DNA of 64,000 bases from Asterella californica (GCA_036924285.1 JAYKYS010000010.1:15289001-15353000), one strand, 5' to 3'. Positions 25,001 to 38,215 are shown, numbered from the stretch's first letter. The notes: generated from the letters alone by a model not told the origin. A program made the numbers and translations.

Positions 25001-25440
25001 CTATTCCGAGTGCAACATGTGATGGTCTTCTACTTCTGCGCGCGAGAAGAAGCTATTCTTCTCATCTTCCGGGGTGGAAGATCCCATGGCAGAAGCGGTC
25101 CTCTTTACTACGCTTTCTCGCATCGCAGTAGGAGTGTCCATCCAACCTTCGTCTTCTGAAGTCTTCAGAAGATTCCTTGGTGTTGCAGAAGCGGTCTTTT
25201 GCGCAGCTCGAGTACTCAAGGACTCCTCTTGTGAGTCGGATTCCGATCCAGAGTGAATGATCGGGAAGGAGGTGGTCTTCCTAAGCACACTCCTAGGATC
25301 CATCTTCCTTGGTGGTGTCGTGTCTTCCGACCCACTGGAGTCATCTTCCCTCACCAGAAGCGTCTTCTGATGAGTACCTGATCTCATCTACGACATCAGA
25401 GTGAGAGGGGGAGTCATTGTTGCTGCTCGGTCGTCTTCTC
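25001..25440 (-). other. Ser/Glu/Thr-rich low-complexity coding-like segment
   Basis: A 128-codon minus-strand frame is rich in Ser, Glu, Thr and Pro (for example REDDSSGSEDTTPPRKMDP). A similar composition continues upstream to about 25440 in another frame. It looks like an intrinsically disordered protein or the disordered part of a transposon protein. The DNA is dense in CTTC/GAAG, including the perfect dyad TTCTGAAG-T-CTTCAGAA near 25155, so part of the open frame may come from repeat structure. Function is unknown. Confidence 0.3.
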
Positions 25441-25556
25441 ATGTGGTGTCCACAAATTACAAGATTCACGAATTTTTGAAAATTTTAAGATTAATAACTT
25501 GTTTGTATAACTGAAGAAGCGTTGTTACTTAAGATTACGGCTTCCTTAGAAGAAAG

Positions 25557-26600
25557 ATGATCTTACGATCTTTTGGTAATAAGAAGCTGACTTCTTCGGA
25601 AGACGACCGTCTTCTGAGAAGCGGGTTGAGAGTTTTCAAGATGAAGCTATCAGAGAAACTAGAAGCTTGTAGGTGCATCGGAGTATACAATAACATTAGA
25701 ATTCTAAACACCAATTCTGATGATTCCGGGCGACCTTAAAGCTATAAAGTTAGAGTGAAGGATGGGACAATTTGGGTGACAAAATATCTCTATGGAATAA
25801 CAACGTAGAGAGTTTGTTCGCAAAATGATAAAATCTGCAATGGGGAGGTCACAACAGACATTGTGTTTGAAAATGATGTTTCAGAGAGACACATTGGAAG
25901 GTTGCCTCAATGACAATTGAGTATGTCACTGATCCTCGAAGGTTAGTAGATTTGAATGGCAATGAAAAAGAAATTACTGGTTAGAAGATGTTCAAATATG
26001 AAGTTACCATCCTTCTTTACCATAATTATCAAGTTATTGAAAAGATTTAAATAATTAGAAATAACAGAAAAAGAACTTGAGATAGTGACTGACGTGAATG
26101 AGTGGAATAAAGAGCTTTTTACAAAACAAGGACTAATATCTTTCCATAGATATTACAAAACTGAACATGGATCTGAAGAGAATTTTTAGGTTATGAACAA
26201 TATTAGCAATGAAGCTCAAAACAAATTTATACATTTTAGATAGTTTAGAACTAAATTATGTAAAATAAAATTTTGATACCTCGATCAAACACTTTGATCT
26301 GCAACATACTTTTAAGATCCTTTCCAAACTTCATTACAATTCTTACATCTTGACAACAGTAACTACGATAAGTTGTAGAATTTTGAACGACTATGAGTAC
26401 AATTGTAGTTTATTTTATGTCAATTCAGAATGATTACCTTGCTCTTGTTACTGAATCTTTTATCCAATACTAGGCTTGATGTAATTGTATTGCTTAAAGT
26501 TTATCCAATGATGAAAATTTCATTATGCAAGATACTGGACTTAAATTGATGTCACATAAGTGTCGAATAATCTTATTAGATTCAGACCTAACCGTGACTG
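25557..26600 (+). pseudogene. AT-rich decayed ORF of unknown family
   Basis: Several plus-strand segments have protein-like composition. They are RVKDGTIWVTKYLYGIT (about 25747-25800), TDIVFENDVSERHIGRLP (about 25855-25910), IEYVTDPRRLVDLNGNEKEI (about 25917-25975), ITEKELEIVTDVNEWNKEL (about 26058-26115) and HTFKILSKLHYNSYILTT (about 26310-26363). Stops between them include TAG where Trp would fit. The composition is Lys/Ile/Tyr/Asn-rich and codons are AT-rich, unlike rsmE or VMS1. I do not recognise the family; an old viral or plasmid-like insertion or a transposon ORF are possible. Confidence 0.35.
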
Positions 26601-26649
26601 TTTAGAGACCTTATAAATAATATAATAATAAAATTGCATGAGAAGTCAA

Positions 26650-28290
26650 AACAAAAAATGATAATATATTTCTATTTCCTTGTTCTCTCGCTATCATGTA
26701 CAAGTTAATTAGAAGTTTAGAGTTTTACATTGGAACAGTGATTACATTACACGCTTTCTGAGATAAGCTGGTCGAAGACACGACAGCGAATATGCATGCA
26801 ATATGAACTTTTAATTTACCCGAGGGAAAATAGAGACCAGTGTTTATGAATTATTAGTTATAATTCTCTAAGTATTAAAAACAGAAAATATCAAGTAATA
26901 TTAAAATTAAAATATATTCAAAAAATAAATAATAAATATTATATCTCGAAACTTCCAAAGAAAATCTATAAGCCAGGTTGAAGTGTGCTCAGAACTATAA
27001 GCACGGATTCTTGTACTGTAAAATATAAATTTTACTTTTACTAATTTATCACTTTTTTCTCAAAAAATTTAAATGATAAATTAACCCACTTTGCATTATT
27101 CTTTCTTTCCAAAGATGAAAAAAGTTATAACCCAGACTGGAACCATTACCACGAAAGAAAAAGAGTATGAGGAAATGTCTCGAGATGGGTGATTAGTTTA
27201 TCCTCAATATCTAAAATATAAATAAAAGAATATTGAAGAAAAGAAAATATTATTCCGAAGGGTTAAGGTCAACCATTACGATTCGCAAGTTCGCAACGAC
27301 AGCACCACTTATATCCACTTGTTGACGCATACATAACTCATGTGCCTTGGACCACTTAACCTCGTGTTGCTTGTCTTTTGGCTTTACTATTTACCTTTGC
27401 TATTATAAGCATTAGTAGGCAGGATATTATCCGGGTTGAACAGGAGCGGAATATACTCCCGTCCACGGCGTGGAAGTTTATCCCACGGGATTCCTACCCG
27501 TTATTCGTCCGTTGGTCAGTGACTCACTACATCCACCTTCAAGTCAAACTCCCCTATAGTCCCTTGTAGCGAACTGCTCATGGGGCGTTGTCTAGACTCC
27601 TAGTCCCACGGTTGGAACCTCTTGGCTGATGTCCTACAACCCTAGCACGCAACGCGGCATGCCGCCACGTGTGATGAGTGTCATACGACGGTCGTCCTCC
27701 GGCCCAAGAAGTATCCTTGTCCCTCGACAGCTTGGGCCCTCTGCTGCTTGTGTCCCACCCGCCCGCGCGACTGCCTTCTGACTCGGGAGTCGGGACTTCC
27801 AGTTGCCCTCCTCCTCCTCCTCGGGACCGCTTCCGCCCCGCCTAAAGCCGCTCCCGCCCTCTTGTCCGATGGCTAACCGGTGGCATGGCCCTGAGATTCG
27901 TCCACGTGGTGGAAATCGATAGTTTCCATACTTGCCTCTCAGTTCACATGCGGGCTCCACTCTTCCTGGCTCGTCTTCCAATATAACTTACGCTGGGTTT
28001 GTAGGATTCTCCATGTTCCTTTCCGGACCGGAACGTCTTGAGAGTCGAAGTTGAGACTCGAGAGTGCGGTTAGCCTGCTCTACGCTGCATACCGGTTCGA
28101 ACTTGCATAACATGAACTTACTACCTATCTATCCGGGAGACAAGCAGAGATGAACCGGTTTGGTTCAAGTCCCGTAGCAGAGACGTTAGTCACGACGTGG
28201 TCATGACAATCTGGACAACGTACAAGAATTGCCCCCGACGTCCCTTCTGGCCAGTTCTATCCTCGATCGCCCTCAAAGGTTCGAGCGTGG
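26650..28290. other. AT-rich spacer then GC-rich segment, no gene recognised
   Basis: 26650-27360 is AT-rich. 27640-28290 is GC-rich and Pro/Arg/Ser-rich in translation, possibly an old retroelement leader or gag. A minus-strand frame at 27634-27981 is low complexity and not called. Confidence 0.3.
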
Positions 28291-28298
28291 TTTGGTAT

Positions 28299-28425
28299 CA
28301 CACCGCTTTGGTTCCGCGTCCGCGCGCGGCGTTTTAGCGACATCTTGGTTTCAGCGCGCGCTCCCCTCTTTTTCACTTCATGCTAAATGTAGTGAAAGGA
28401 CTAAAGTTTATATATTGACGGAGGT
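28299..28425 (+). repeat. dispersed GC-rich repeat, copy A
   Basis: Shares GGTTCCGC.TCCGCGC...GGC.TTT, TTTCAGCGCGCGC and CTAAATGTA...TAAAGTTTAT with copies at 34868 and 38104. It is a non-coding family of unknown type. Confidence 0.55.
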
Positions 28426-29283
28426 TTAATTTGAAGGAAATGGGAATTAATGGTCCGTTAAGATAATTACGTGGAAATAATCTTTCGGGTATTCTTATGA
28501 AAAACTCGTCCCGGAGTAACTACAGTCGAACTTCGAGTAATGTATACTTCGGAAGTGCATTTTTAAAACTCTGACTTTCTTGCATATTCATTATTTCCAT
28601 TAGAGTCAAATATCCAAGGTTCTTCTATTTTATTGTCAAACAAAATAAATAACTTTATATTCAATCACAGCTTTTACCACAGTTACAAATACTACCATCT
28701 ACGCATTGAGAGGAAACCAAGAGAATTACACTTAGAATATATATATATTCCATAAGAGTTGTTGCTCAATGTGTCGGCTTGAAGACTCGTCGGTTGCTAA
28801 TCACCTACCCAGCCGAAGATGTCCGTCAAGGGTGCGCGAGGGATCGATCTCTTGACTTCACACCAAGTGTCAGAAGATTCTCACCACCCTAAAGTTTACA
28901 AGTTTTACTTCTTTGAGTGCTTGTTCCATAATGCATATATATCTTCACCTTCTCCATCTTCAAATGGAGATGGATATGTACATCTTTAAATTTATGACCA
29001 AACCGTTTCAAGAAAAAATATTTATTCATAAATTTAAATATAATTTAAATTTATAATATTATTCATTCGATACCACTTTGTTTATAGTAAGATGTTGTTC
29101 GTTTCGTATACCGAACTTACAGGTCTTGTGCTTTTCTAGTGTTCATCTGTATTGAACAAGAAAGATAACATTTATTCATAATGTATTAAATTTAGTCATG
29201 TACATTTTGCACTGTAAATTCGGAGAACTATTTCTGGGGTTGCTTCCCTCAGTGCTTCATGATCATCTTTAATTTAGGTTTCA

Positions 29284-29326
29284 GTGTGCAAAAATGATTG
29301 ACCCAAAGTCAATCATTTTTGCACAC
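29284..29326. repeat. perfect 19-bp-arm hairpin
   Basis: GTGTGCAAAAATGATTGAC, a CCAAA loop, then the exact complement. It is one of several strong hairpins in the 29-33 kb spacer. Confidence 0.85.
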
Positions 29327-29718
29327 TCTTGTTCAATTTTTTCACATAAGGACAAAAACTGTCTAGGATTACACAAACCCAATGATAACTTCATACTTTT
29401 CTTCGCTTGTGAAGGTAGTCGTCTTCTACATCTTCTCTGTCCAATTCCTCTGGGATGCATATCTGATCATCGTGCTATTAGAGCGTGTCAAAGTTAAAAC
29501 AAAAGATTCTCTAACGACAAGAAGACAAATGACCGTAATTTATCTAAGGAGAGTTTCGTCTAGAGTAGTGTATCGCTTAGGGGGTGTTTTTGAATCGCTC
29601 TAAGTGTTTTTTTCATATTTTGACTTTATGACAGTTCTAATAAATTATTGAAATTCTAAATTTACTCGGCTGAAACTCACGTACAATTTAGAAAAAAGAG
29701 AGTTGGAGCCGGCCTTTC

Positions 29719-29776
29719 TACGGTTACCTCCGGAGGCAGCCGCAGGAAACTGTTGCTGTCTCCGGAGATAACCGTA
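29719..29776. repeat. 22-bp-arm inverted repeat with two mismatches
   Basis: TACGGTTACCTCCGGAGGCAGC pairs with GCTGTCTCCGGAGATAACCGTA across a short loop. Confidence 0.75.
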
Positions 29777-29827
29777 AAAAACATCCATGACCTCTTTGTT
29801 GCAGCTGAAATATTTTTCCGCGAGAGA

Positions 29828-29866
29828 CAAATATTTCCCAAAGATTCTAGCTTTGGGAAATATTTG
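29828..29866. repeat. perfect 16-bp-arm hairpin
   Basis: CAAATATTTCCCAAAG, ATTCTAG loop, CTTTGGGAAATATTTG. It lies 50 bp after the previous inverted repeat. Confidence 0.85.
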
Positions 29867-29879
29867 AAGAGGATTCAAC

Positions 29880-32800
29880 AATATTAGGTTGCTAAAAGAA
29901 TTTGAAATCTATTTTCTAAAATTACATTCTTAAAAGCTCTAATAGATTCTCATTATGACTCAAATTTAGTTTTTTTTTTGTGAGTGCCAAACGTCCACTT
30001 GACGTACAACACTAAGAGATGTGAATCATCATTTGTCTAACTTCAAATGAAGGACTCCTAGAGATTTGGACCATGGCTCTGGAGGAATATTTGAAGGCAT
30101 TCAGTAACTTTCTTATAGATGAGAAAAAATCATGGTAAAATAAATTTTTAATTAGAATATGCACTATAATTTCACTACTTTGCATATTCCCTCTCAGAAA
30201 AATTCTGAAAAATATCGTTCAGTCCAGAAATTTAATAGTATGATCGGAAAATTTAAAACAAAACGTCAAATCCTCCCGAGCCTTGTCCTGGACGATAGGG
30301 GGAGTCAAAGTTATAATCTTTTTTCAGATAGTAATTCCCTGCAAGGTGGAGTTATGACGTCTGCCAGACATCCATTGACGATTTCTGCTGCCACCTCAAG
30401 AGTTATCAGTAAAAGAACATCACGGACATTTTCTCATTCGCTCATGATTTGTTGCAATGGGAAACTGAATACTGAGGTTGTGAATATCAACTACTCGAGG
30501 CATAAAATAGTTAATGATGAAATGATTCTCTCTATATATATATAATATATGATCAAGGGAATTTTTTGATCAATTATGATTTGAAACACCCGTGGATATA
30601 TATCATCTGCTTCATCTTTTGATGGAGGAGAGAAGTATGTAAGAATTTAATCGAGAAAGATTAGATAATTAATTAATTATCTAGATGGTTAATATTTCTT
30701 TGCTAGTATTCTCTCGCAGTTATATTCTCGGAACGCTACTATTTCCACTTTCCTTATGAGTTATGTAAGGATCTGCCTCCATCTCCATGTCTGGTTAACA
30801 TTTAAGATTTAGATAATTTATTTTTTTCCGGTCAACTTAATGTAAAAGTCTCCCTTAATTCTTATACAAACAGGCAAAAGTTCCTCAGATGTTATGTTTC
30901 AAAAAGAAGAAATCTTCTTTGCAAATTCACTTCTTCTATGTTCAGATGGAGTCGGTATATGCACGGGTTTAATTTTGTTACCTAACTCGTTTGACAAGAA
31001 GGTGTAGGTAATGAATTAAATATATATTTAATTAATTTATTATTAGTAGAAAGATTCTGGACTTGTACCTTTAGAAGCACACCGGTCATGCCTTGGGTTC
31101 TTTTTTGCTTCCTGCATTACTCTCTTCGGTTAACATTTAATATCTATTCTAATGTATAATTCTCTATTTTAGTTTATTCTAAAATTTTATATAATATCTG
31201 TTTATTTATTAATAATAAAAATAAAACGTAATATCAACTAAGATTGTTCTATTCAAGAGACATTTTGTGTATTACTTGAATGTAAAACCTATTCCAGTGA
31301 TGATCGGAACTAATTTCCATCAAAAGTTCTATCCATATTTCTTTTCATGCCATTTTTCTCGTCTCTGCTCTCAAACTCAGGAAGCATGAATATCATTTTT
31401 AAACCCTAAGCATCTCCTTTCCACATAACAAAACTCCATTACATGTTTTAAAAGATAATTATAAATAAATAATCTTTACGACAGTGCCGCACAATATTAG
31501 GAAGACTTCCGTCATAGCCAGGATGGAAAAAAGATAATAAAATATAATAGCAGTTTGCTGTGGTGTGATTCTTCTGACCGGCTGGTCTGGTGACTTTGTA
31601 CCGCTGACGGTTGACGCGTTACATAGCCGCCGGCAGCAGGAGCCTGGCACTGTGAAGTAATAGTGGAAGGAGAACTTAGAGACGCAATGGGCCGACCGCC
31701 TGGTCCGTTCAGGCCATGCAGTCTGACGGTCCGCATCTGTTATAATTCCACTTACCATCATGTTCAAATTTCCCTCTGATGAACGCTGACCATGATTAAC
31801 ACTGACTTATTTCCCAACTGATTACATAAACCATGGGCCCCACCCCACCCCACTCCACTCCACTCCAACCCTGTCCTACCGTACATACGTCGAATTCTCT
31901 TCGCATAGCTCCTGCGGCGCGAGTTCCGTGCGACGTACGGTACTCAGTCGAATAGACTTACCATTCCACTGTTACATGGTAATTACCGACCACGTTAACC
32001 CTATTTTTATTAGTCGTCTTGCTCGTACATGGTAGTCACAATATCTCGTTATTTTGCAATGTGATCTCACGAAGTCCAGTAATAGGAGTAGAGTTAACTC
32101 GAAGGGTAATTACCGTGAGGAGTGGACGAGAGGGCCGTCTGTAGGGATGTGCGTACGAGTATTTATATTCTGGTACCGGTATCAGTTGACACGCAAAATA
32201 CACCCGAAATGTATCACAGAGACGGAAAATAATTTACAAGGGGTCCACAAGCAATCGGAGGTAAATAATATTTTACACCATCCTCATGATAAATGTTGTT
32301 ACATGTCCTTTGGGGTCTTCTTGGACCATAGGACTGTTCATGTGAGTCCATCACAACAGAACCCGGACCAGAAACTTCATTAATAATTTATAGTGTAAGC
32401 ATCTCCAGTCGTACCTGCAAGGTATTGAACTCACGACTTTTCTCTTAAAGGACTGTAGGCTAAACCATTTGAAATCGATGTCCCAAGTGGTTTAGCTTGG
32501 TTTAAGATAGATTTTCTTTCTCCCATAACCGTGGTGATTACTCGAGCCTTCCCGTACCATGGCGCACATAGAATTCCGAATACCGTAGTAGTACTAGGGT
32601 CACTAAACGTAGCTTTGCTAGAATTCCAGAAAAACTTTTTCCAGATTTCTGCTGTAAATTTTACATATCACATCTAGAAACTTGTAATTTTTCGTATGTA
32701 AAACACTAGACGGAACTATTGTATGTTTGTAAATCACATATCTTGAACCCTTTTGAAAAAAAATGAATCAAATTACTACATTTGTTCTGCAATCCCTGAC

Positions 32801-33260
32801 AAATCTTCACAGTTAACTCTTACGTCTTCTCATCTGAACTGTTTAAATTTCGTTATGGGAAAAGGTTTGAGTGATTCAAACTGAAATGGAAAAACAAATG
32901 CTATTACGAAGTTCCTTTCCACAAGTATGGCTTTCATAGGATCCAAACTCAACACTTCTGAAATCAAATATACTTTTGTTCTCATACTCTGTAAGGTTTT
33001 GCTCTTTTAATGATATTGAAAATCTTATAGGTGTTAAACAGAAATTATATACCAAGTGAATGAAAATAATCAAAAGAATTTGTAAACATTAACTGTTAGT
33101 CCATGCCTAGAAACGTGAGAAGAACTAAATATAAACCCTAAAGTATTCATAGACTGCCACACTTCTAAAAGTACAAGTCTAGAAATTTGAAAATATTTAT
33201 ATATTAATTTATTGTAAATTTAATGTATTACCTAACCCTTCCTGCAGAAAGAGTTAAAGA
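29880..33260. other. AT-rich spacer, no gene recognised
   Basis: No frame carries a family motif. It holds a 20-bp palindrome AGATAATTAATTAATTATCT (about 30662), GGTTAACATTTAA twice (about 30794, 31129), a C-rich CCACT run (31837-31870) and CTAAACCA.TTG/CAAGTGGTTTAG arms (about 32461-32497). Confidence 0.4.
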
Positions 33261-33263
33261 GTT

Positions 33264-33301
33264 AATATCCAAGGGTTTAATAAATTAAACCCTTGGATAT
33301 T
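33264..33301. repeat. perfect 17-bp-arm hairpin
   Basis: AATATCCAAGGGTTTAA, TAAA loop, TTAAACCCTTGGATATT. Confidence 0.85.
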
Positions 33302-33390
33302 TGAAGTGATATATGTTGCTTGATATAGGATAATACCGTGACAATGGACTTAATAGAGTGAGTCGTTTTTGTTGCTGAATTCGTTTTTAG

Positions 33391-33512
33391 GTCTTTTTTT
33401 GCTGTGGGGCTTTCTGCAGCTGTGTGCTGTTGCATAGCATTAATCCTTCCTGCAAGAGGACTCGACCCCACGCCACCCAAACTACAGACAGATGGGGTTG
33501 TCAACAAGTTAA
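33391..33512 (-). mobile_element. SINE-like dispersed repeat, copy 1
   Basis: On the minus strand, AACTTGTTGACAACCCCATC is followed by GGGTGGCGTGGGGTCGAGTCC and an A-rich tail. It aligns along about 120 bp with 46549-46678 on the plus strand. TAGCTTGTTGG (copy 2) resembles a pol III A box, GGGTCGAGTCC (copy 1) resembles a B box, and both copies end A-rich. These traits fit a tRNA-derived SINE; only two copies are visible. Confidence 0.5.
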
Positions 33513-33519
33513 TGTTTAT

Positions 33520-34860
33520 TTACTCTCACCTACTGAATCACCATTTTGGGATCATAAGTTTTATAGAAAACACTTGTAGAACTATTCCATCTTACTCTTC
33601 TTAGGTCAATTATTGGTTGTGAAGATTAATGCAACCTGACGCCATTGCAAGATCAACTTTGGAGAACTTTTGGTGGCTTGTTGTTATCAAAAAGATATAT
33701 AAATATTAAGTAAAATTTCTATACCAAGTTGAAACAAAAATTTATTTTTTTCTAAATATGAAATGATAAGAGACCTAGAGATGCAGAAAACCCATAAAAA
33801 CCCAAAAGAGATCGTTAACAAACACGTTCTAGACTAGAAGTTCAAATTTATATTTGACTTGTAATACCAGGTTACCATCGTTGCAATACAATCAACTCAT
33901 AAAGATGGTCATTCCGGAGATTCTTTTATGGTTTTTCCCACAGATAAAACATCAGTTATTCAGGTTCGGAGATGACTCTCCGGAACCCTTTTGTAACGGG
34001 AATCCTCCGCAAATGCTAACGGGAGGAATTTGCCGGAAAGTTTACTACATGCGCGGGCGCGGGGTACACCTAGGGATCAATGAAGTCAACAGCCATAAGC
34101 AAAGAAACACGAATCGCCTCATTTCCATAGGCAAATTTGGAGGTTCCGACAAAGTGACGACTAAAGTGGAGGAGGGCGGATAACGTGGAGAAGGGAATGG
34201 TCAACGGCACTGACATGCGCCTGATGGGTTTCCGACAGGACATTCGACTTTAGGACTGATTTTAGTTCCCAAGATGTGGGCAACCAGTGGCCACATGGTA
34301 GAACCGTGGGAACGAGGACGGGAACGGGAACTAGCTACGGGAAGGAGAAGCATCCAGCTTTTCCCATGAAGTCATACTTATTACGACAGGCGGCGAAAGA
34401 TCTGCGGAAACCAGAGGCGAGAATTAAACCTCGCAAGGCACTATTGATCACGCAGTGTGCAGAGCACGAACCGGCCCATATGGTTAACGTCACGGTTGCG
34501 GCTTACATGGCCCAGAAACGTAAGAGGTTTATAGGAGTTTGCGTCGGCGCATCCAATTAAAGTTTAGGTCGGAAGTTACGAGATCCTAATCCACTGCCAA
34601 AACAGTCGTAATTCAATTGGTTCAGATGAGTTTCCGTCTTGAAACGGCTGATTATTATTAGTATCATTATTATGATGCTGTTAGCTCTGCGCTTGGAAAG
34701 TTGGGAGACTGTGCAAATTTCCTTCTGTTGTCGTTGTTCGTATGTCATGCTTTCGTATGTAAACAATCAATTCAGTCTGTTGGACACAGAAGATCCTGAC
34801 TCTGTGTGGAACCTGTCTCGCCTTCTGTCTCTGGGTTACTCACTCTCGCTGTCATGGTTA
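33520..34860. other. spacer, no gene recognised
   Basis: Frames at 33854-34183 and 34276-34560 have no recognisable motif or splice partner. Confidence 0.35.
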
Positions 34861-34867
34861 GATGGGC

Positions 34868-35153
34868 GGTTTGGTTCCGCATCCACTCACGGCATTTAAG
34901 CGCGCGGGTTTCACCACCGGAAAACGGACGCGTTGCATTCAGCACGCGCTTCGCTTATCTTTAGTTTATGTTGAATGCGCATAAAGCTATGCGTAAGGAC
35001 GGTGATTAACTTAAAGTAGACCTAGAGGGCAGTGCGGCCTGAAGGTTATTCTGCGCGCAGAATAAACTCCATGCGCGGACATGGCAGCCGCGGATTTTCC
35101 TGGGCTGAAACACGCGTTTGGCCGTATGCGGCGGAATACCGGATTGGCTTTTC
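34868..35153 (+). repeat. dispersed GC-rich repeat, copy B (longest)
   Basis: The left part matches copies A and C (GGTTCCGCATCC...GGCATTT, ACCGGAAAAC, CGCGTT.CATTCAGC). The right part from about 35064 matches 44578-44672 (AACTCC.TGCG.G, ATGGC..CCGC, GTATGCGGCGG.ATACCGG). One family about 280 bp long with partial copies elsewhere explains all four sites. Confidence 0.6.
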
Positions 35154-35159
35154 ACCTGA

Positions 35160-36940
35160 TCTCTTCAAGAACATGCGCCAGGAAATGCGAAGGTCATGAC
35201 ACGCTAATCAAGATCAGACCACAGTTTCTTCTTTCCTTGAGGGTCTGCACACACACATACACAGAGAGGTCAGGTACCGTAAATCACATCACTCAATAAC
35301 TAGACTGAGCAGCTCCAGCGGGCCTACCGAGGCCAGCTAGCCAGAGAGCCATATCTGAGGGTTCAGAAGGAAAACTTAAACTCTTTACTTATATTCTAAA
35401 CTCACATGAAATACTTTGGGGTTAGCGCCATAATGAGAATTTCGTATACGGTGTTATCTAAGAAAAGAGAAAAGGGAAAAGCAAAAGGTTGCGCCATGAT
35501 CTGAACTCTAATACTCCCTCTGAGCCTCTGAGACAGATCCAGTGGGATGGTGGGGTGGGCTCGGATCGGCTCGGGTTGGCTGGTGAGCAGAAGTAGTTTC
35601 CAAAAGTTGGTCATCATTTCCTGCTGCAGCTCTGTAGTTCACCGAACTCATTTGACTTTCCTAACATGTCATGACTGTCAAGAATGAAGATTTGAAAAGA
35701 GCATGGAGCCAAGTTCATAGTCAATATGGGACTTCCATCCACAACATGGGCCAACGCACCTTCTTACTCAGCCTTCACAACATTTGTAAGCCTCGAGGTA
35801 AAGTTATGATTGAGGGGCCTCGAAAGGTCATTTGCTATGGCTGCTGCTCCTGGAAAGACATTCTTGTATATCCGTAGTATGAGACCACTTTACGAGGAGA
35901 AACCACCACACGGTTGTTCCCGAACCAACACGAACACCAAAAGCCAATCCGACGGCGCAAGTTTGAAAGGCAGGAACAACATGATGATGATTATGGTGAG
36001 TACAATTTTCATAGAGACGTCACTGTGTTTTACTTTTCTTAGACGAATCAATCAAGAAGGTGACGATGTTGATCCTGTCTTCCATAGTATCCTCTTGACA
36101 TCTTATGCCATGCAAGAAGAGTGCAAAAATCACCTCTCCCCATGATGATGATGCAAACAAAAGATATGAAAAGACCCAGGCTATTCAGTACAGTCGTCGG
36201 ACAAATAGTTTTGCTCAAGTCATACAAAATCATCTTCTATGGTCTTTCTAAAACAATCTTAATACGATTCTGTCCGATGTAGTGGACGGTGCAATTCTCT
36301 GTCATCTACCTACTGTTTGACTTCTCGCTTCTCTGCATGAGATCATGAGATAGCCCTATTAGTATGCAACTCCGCACATTGGAAGATAAATATGTTTCAA
36401 CAAAGAATATGTCGACAGGTCCCACAAGTGATCTGAGATATGCATATCGCATATCTGAAAGCATCCGGTGCATCGATGTAGCAACCATAATCTATAGACG
36501 TTAGGAAAGCATGCTTTTAAAATAAGAGGGAGACGTTCACCAATCATGTACGCAACAGTTTTGTACTGAATACGAGCTCCTCAGGAGTATCGTTTTAGAG
36601 GTGAGAACCGAATGAAGTCTGCGATACACCTATTGGCTTACAGAGCCATATCCTGCTGCTGCATCAAAGAGAATAGGATCAGTAGCTTCCCTTGGTAATC
36701 TGTCTCTACACTACAACACATTTAACCCATCGTGACATTTCACCAAATGCTAGACGTTGCCTGAGTGTATGTGTTGAGGTTGCATTGAAATCCTTTGTCT
36801 TTAGCCAATCAAATGAACATGGTAAAGACTGCGTCTGTGCACGAAGTGGACTTCATTGTCAAAAGTTTATGAGTTATGTTTGATCCACCTCCATCGCCAA
36901 CAAAAGAGAGAGTGATAGAGTTCATACAAGCGATCAACTT
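35160..36940. other. spacer, no gene recognised
   Basis: Frames around 35671-36145 could be decayed exons but match no family I know. Confidence 0.35.
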
Positions 36941-36943
36941 GCT

Positions 36944-36944
<1 letters not shown>

Positions 36945-37003
<59 letters not shown>
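36945..37003. repeat. (AG)n microsatellite
   Basis: An uninterrupted run of about 29 AG dinucleotides. Confidence 0.97.
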
Positions 37004-37007
<4 letters not shown>

Positions 37008-37009
37008 AA

Positions 37010-38100
37010 ACGATGAAAGCTGAAAGTTTCTCTCTTTTATAATGATGGACTTAGGAGAGGATAGAGCCAACACGCACATGGATGTCAGAGCCAGACTAGA
37101 GGTCTTTTGGGGAGCTTGTGCTCGCTGCAGGTTTATCATGTTCTCACAAATAAATACTCTTCTCAGCTTTATCTACCACCCATCGCCAACAACAATAACA
37201 TTCTATACCACTAGTGTACAGTACCTCCAAAGTATCACGGTGGTGTTTATGATTTTTGTTCGTTTGTCGTGTGGCGTATGATATGGACCATATGGGTGCA
37301 TCTGTGAGAGAGTATCTTCATCTTATGCAGTGTTAGCGGAAGGACACTCTCTCCTCGCACCGTCTCTCGTCTCACCCTCCCTTGCCTTCTCCACTGCTAG
37401 GACTTGTTCAAGGCCTTGTTGGGTCTTTTTCCTCGCTGTTCATTTGTTGATGCCTCCAGCAAAACACCACATGTTCTGTACACAAAGAGAAAAACCGTTG
37501 AACAAAGATCAAGGCAAGGTGGTGCCGCAATAGCTCTTTCATTTATCGGCTTCTTATTTTTCTTTCTTACTTTGTTTGAGGACAAGTGACTACGAAAAGT
37601 CCAAGAGAAAAAGAGCTCAAGCCGCACCATCACCAACAGAAGAGAAATTTGACTTGTCAATATGCATGCTTTCTTTGTTAGTCATAAAATGATTCACGTG
37701 CTGGGAACGCAGTGACTCAGTTCAGTGAGTGAAAGAGAGAGATAAGAAAAGAACCGAAAACAGCGATAGATCCTCTCTCTATCTGCCTTTGGATGAGTTG
37801 TACCATGGTGCCCAAAGGTAAGGAAAGGCAAGCACAGCAAGCACGCACATGAAAGAACAGCAGAAGTCGGGAAAGGCACTCCTTTCATCCCCGTAACCGT
37901 CAAGCAGGCTCTTGCTCAATTATACCTCGATCTAAAAACTCCTCAAGGACCTTCTGCTCGCCCTTCCGCTTACCTCTGCACGCTTGCCGCAGCTGGAGCC
38001 TAGACCTTTTTTTCTTTTTCTCTGTGTGTGGAGCCTAGACTCTAGAGCGCTCCCGAGGCCGCAAATGAGACAGTATGAAACCAGGGAAGCAGTGAGTAAA
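37010..38100. other. spacer, no gene recognised
   Basis: Short frames only, none with a family motif. Confidence 0.35.
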
Positions 38101-38103
38101 CGG

Positions 38104-38215
38104 GAGTGCCGATTAGTTCCGCATCCGCGCATGGCATTTCAACACCGGAAAACAAGCGCGTTTTCATTTCAGCGGGGCCCCCGCTAAATGTACTCAACGA
38201 CATAAAGTTTATGCC
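38104..38215 (+). repeat. dispersed GC-rich repeat, copy C
   Basis: TTCCGCATCCGCGCATGGCA, CACCGGAAAAC and CTAAATGTACTCAACG with ATAAAGTTTATG match copies A and B. Confidence 0.6.

Noticed and set aside
27634..27981. 115-codon GC-rich minus-strand frame
   Set aside because: Low-complexity Gly/Arg/Glu composition; no recognisable domain.
34276..34560. 94-codon plus-strand frame
   Set aside because: No family motif; adjacent to the dispersed GC-rich repeat; length within chance for this composition.
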